Source: Streptomyces sp. NRRL WC-3549 (GTDB lineage: Bacteria > Actinomycetota > Actinomycetes > Streptomycetales > Streptomycetaceae). From it: DNA of 5,258 bases. Shown here piece by piece: positions 5,200-5,258 of this stretch. The position numbers and the translations under genes were made by a program. The stretch spans positions 1 through 5,258 of the forward strand of contig NZ_KL585389.1 of assembly GCF_000721935.1 (NCBI RefSeq). The letters run 5' to 3'. The notes below the pieces were generated by a model that saw only the letters and a program-made list of their open reading frames with translations, was not told where the DNA came from and did no database searches. Position 1 is the stretch's first letter; each line of letters starts with the position of its first letter.

Positions 5200-5258
5200 T
5201 CAGCGGCTGGTACCGGAGTACGGCAGGAGGGCCATCTCCCGTGCGTTCTTGATGGCGG
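5200..5258 (-). CDS. C-terminus of ribosomal protein bS18, probable zinc-independent paralogue (partial)
   Basis: The minus-strand frame entering from the right edge reads AIKNAREMALLPYSGTSR and stops at TGA (5200-5202). This is the characteristic bS18 tail, in which the KN-REMALLPY block is highly conserved. Only 18 of roughly 75-80 residues are present, so the N-terminal zinc-binding cysteines that separate the C+ and C- forms cannot be checked. The usual rpsR is followed by rplI in the rpsF-ssb-rpsR-rplI cluster; here it is followed by terminator hairpins and PLP-enzyme genes. In Streptomyces, Zur represses an operon of zinc-free paralogues of ribosomal proteins that includes bS18, and this copy fits that setting. 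The identity as bS18 is firm; the paralogue status is inferred from context. Confidence 0.85.
   Translation of the reverse strand, partial: AIKNAREMALLPYSGTSR

Noticed and set aside
1..5258. CRISPR arrays, tRNA or rRNA genes, insertion sequences and transposases
   Set aside because: No regularly spaced direct repeats, cloverleaf-like segments, terminal inverted repeats or transposase motifs were seen on either strand.

Overview
The window comes from a very GC-rich actinomycete, most likely Streptomyces or a close relative. The genes have strongly G/C-biased third codon positions, GTG starts are used, and the long opposite-strand open frames are typical of such DNA. All convincing genes lie on the minus strand, so transcription runs from the right end of the window to the left.

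Layout in order of transcription: (1) The right edge (5200-5258) holds the last 18 codons of a ribosomal protein bS18 gene. It is followed by two GC-rich hairpins (5139-5172 and 5080-5118), the second a perfect 18-bp stem and the likely terminator. In its usual bacterial locus rpsR is followed by rplI; here it closes its transcription unit next to biosynthetic genes. This suggests the second, zinc-independent bS18 that Zur controls in actinomycetes. (2) A leader of about 160 bp (4920-5079) carries a locally AT-rich TGATTG repeat cluster. (3) A tight three-gene operon of pyridoxal-phosphate (PLP) enzymes follows: a fold-type III decarboxylase resembling the Y4yA family (3435-4919), a cysteine-synthase-like enzyme fused to a C-terminal rhodanese domain (2126-3445), and a SufS-like cysteine desulfurase (915-2120). 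The first two overlap by 11 nt and the last two sit 5 nt apart. (4) A 77-bp gap contains a 15-bp palindrome at 894-908 that matches the actinobacterial Zur-box consensus, as I remember it, at 12 of 15 positions. It lies just upstream of a possible -10 element. (5) A class I SAM-dependent methyltransferase (82-837) comes last, and its coding sequence contains a perfect 15-bp hairpin. (6) The first 81 bases hold nothing firm.

How the genes may work together (inference): a serine-type beta-substitution enzyme beside a fold-III decarboxylase resembles SbnA plus SbnH in staphyloferrin B synthesis, where diaminopropionate and a decarboxylated unit are made for a metal chelator. The added rhodanese domain and the coupled cysteine desulfurase suggest a sulfur relay: desulfurase Cys366 to rhodanese Cys398 to an aminoacrylate on the PLP domain. 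With the bS18 paralogue and the candidate Zur box, the simplest reading is a zinc-starvation locus making a small, probably sulfur-containing metal ligand or altered amino acid. The product cannot be read from this window; any scaffold-forming synthetase, transporter or regulator would lie outside it.
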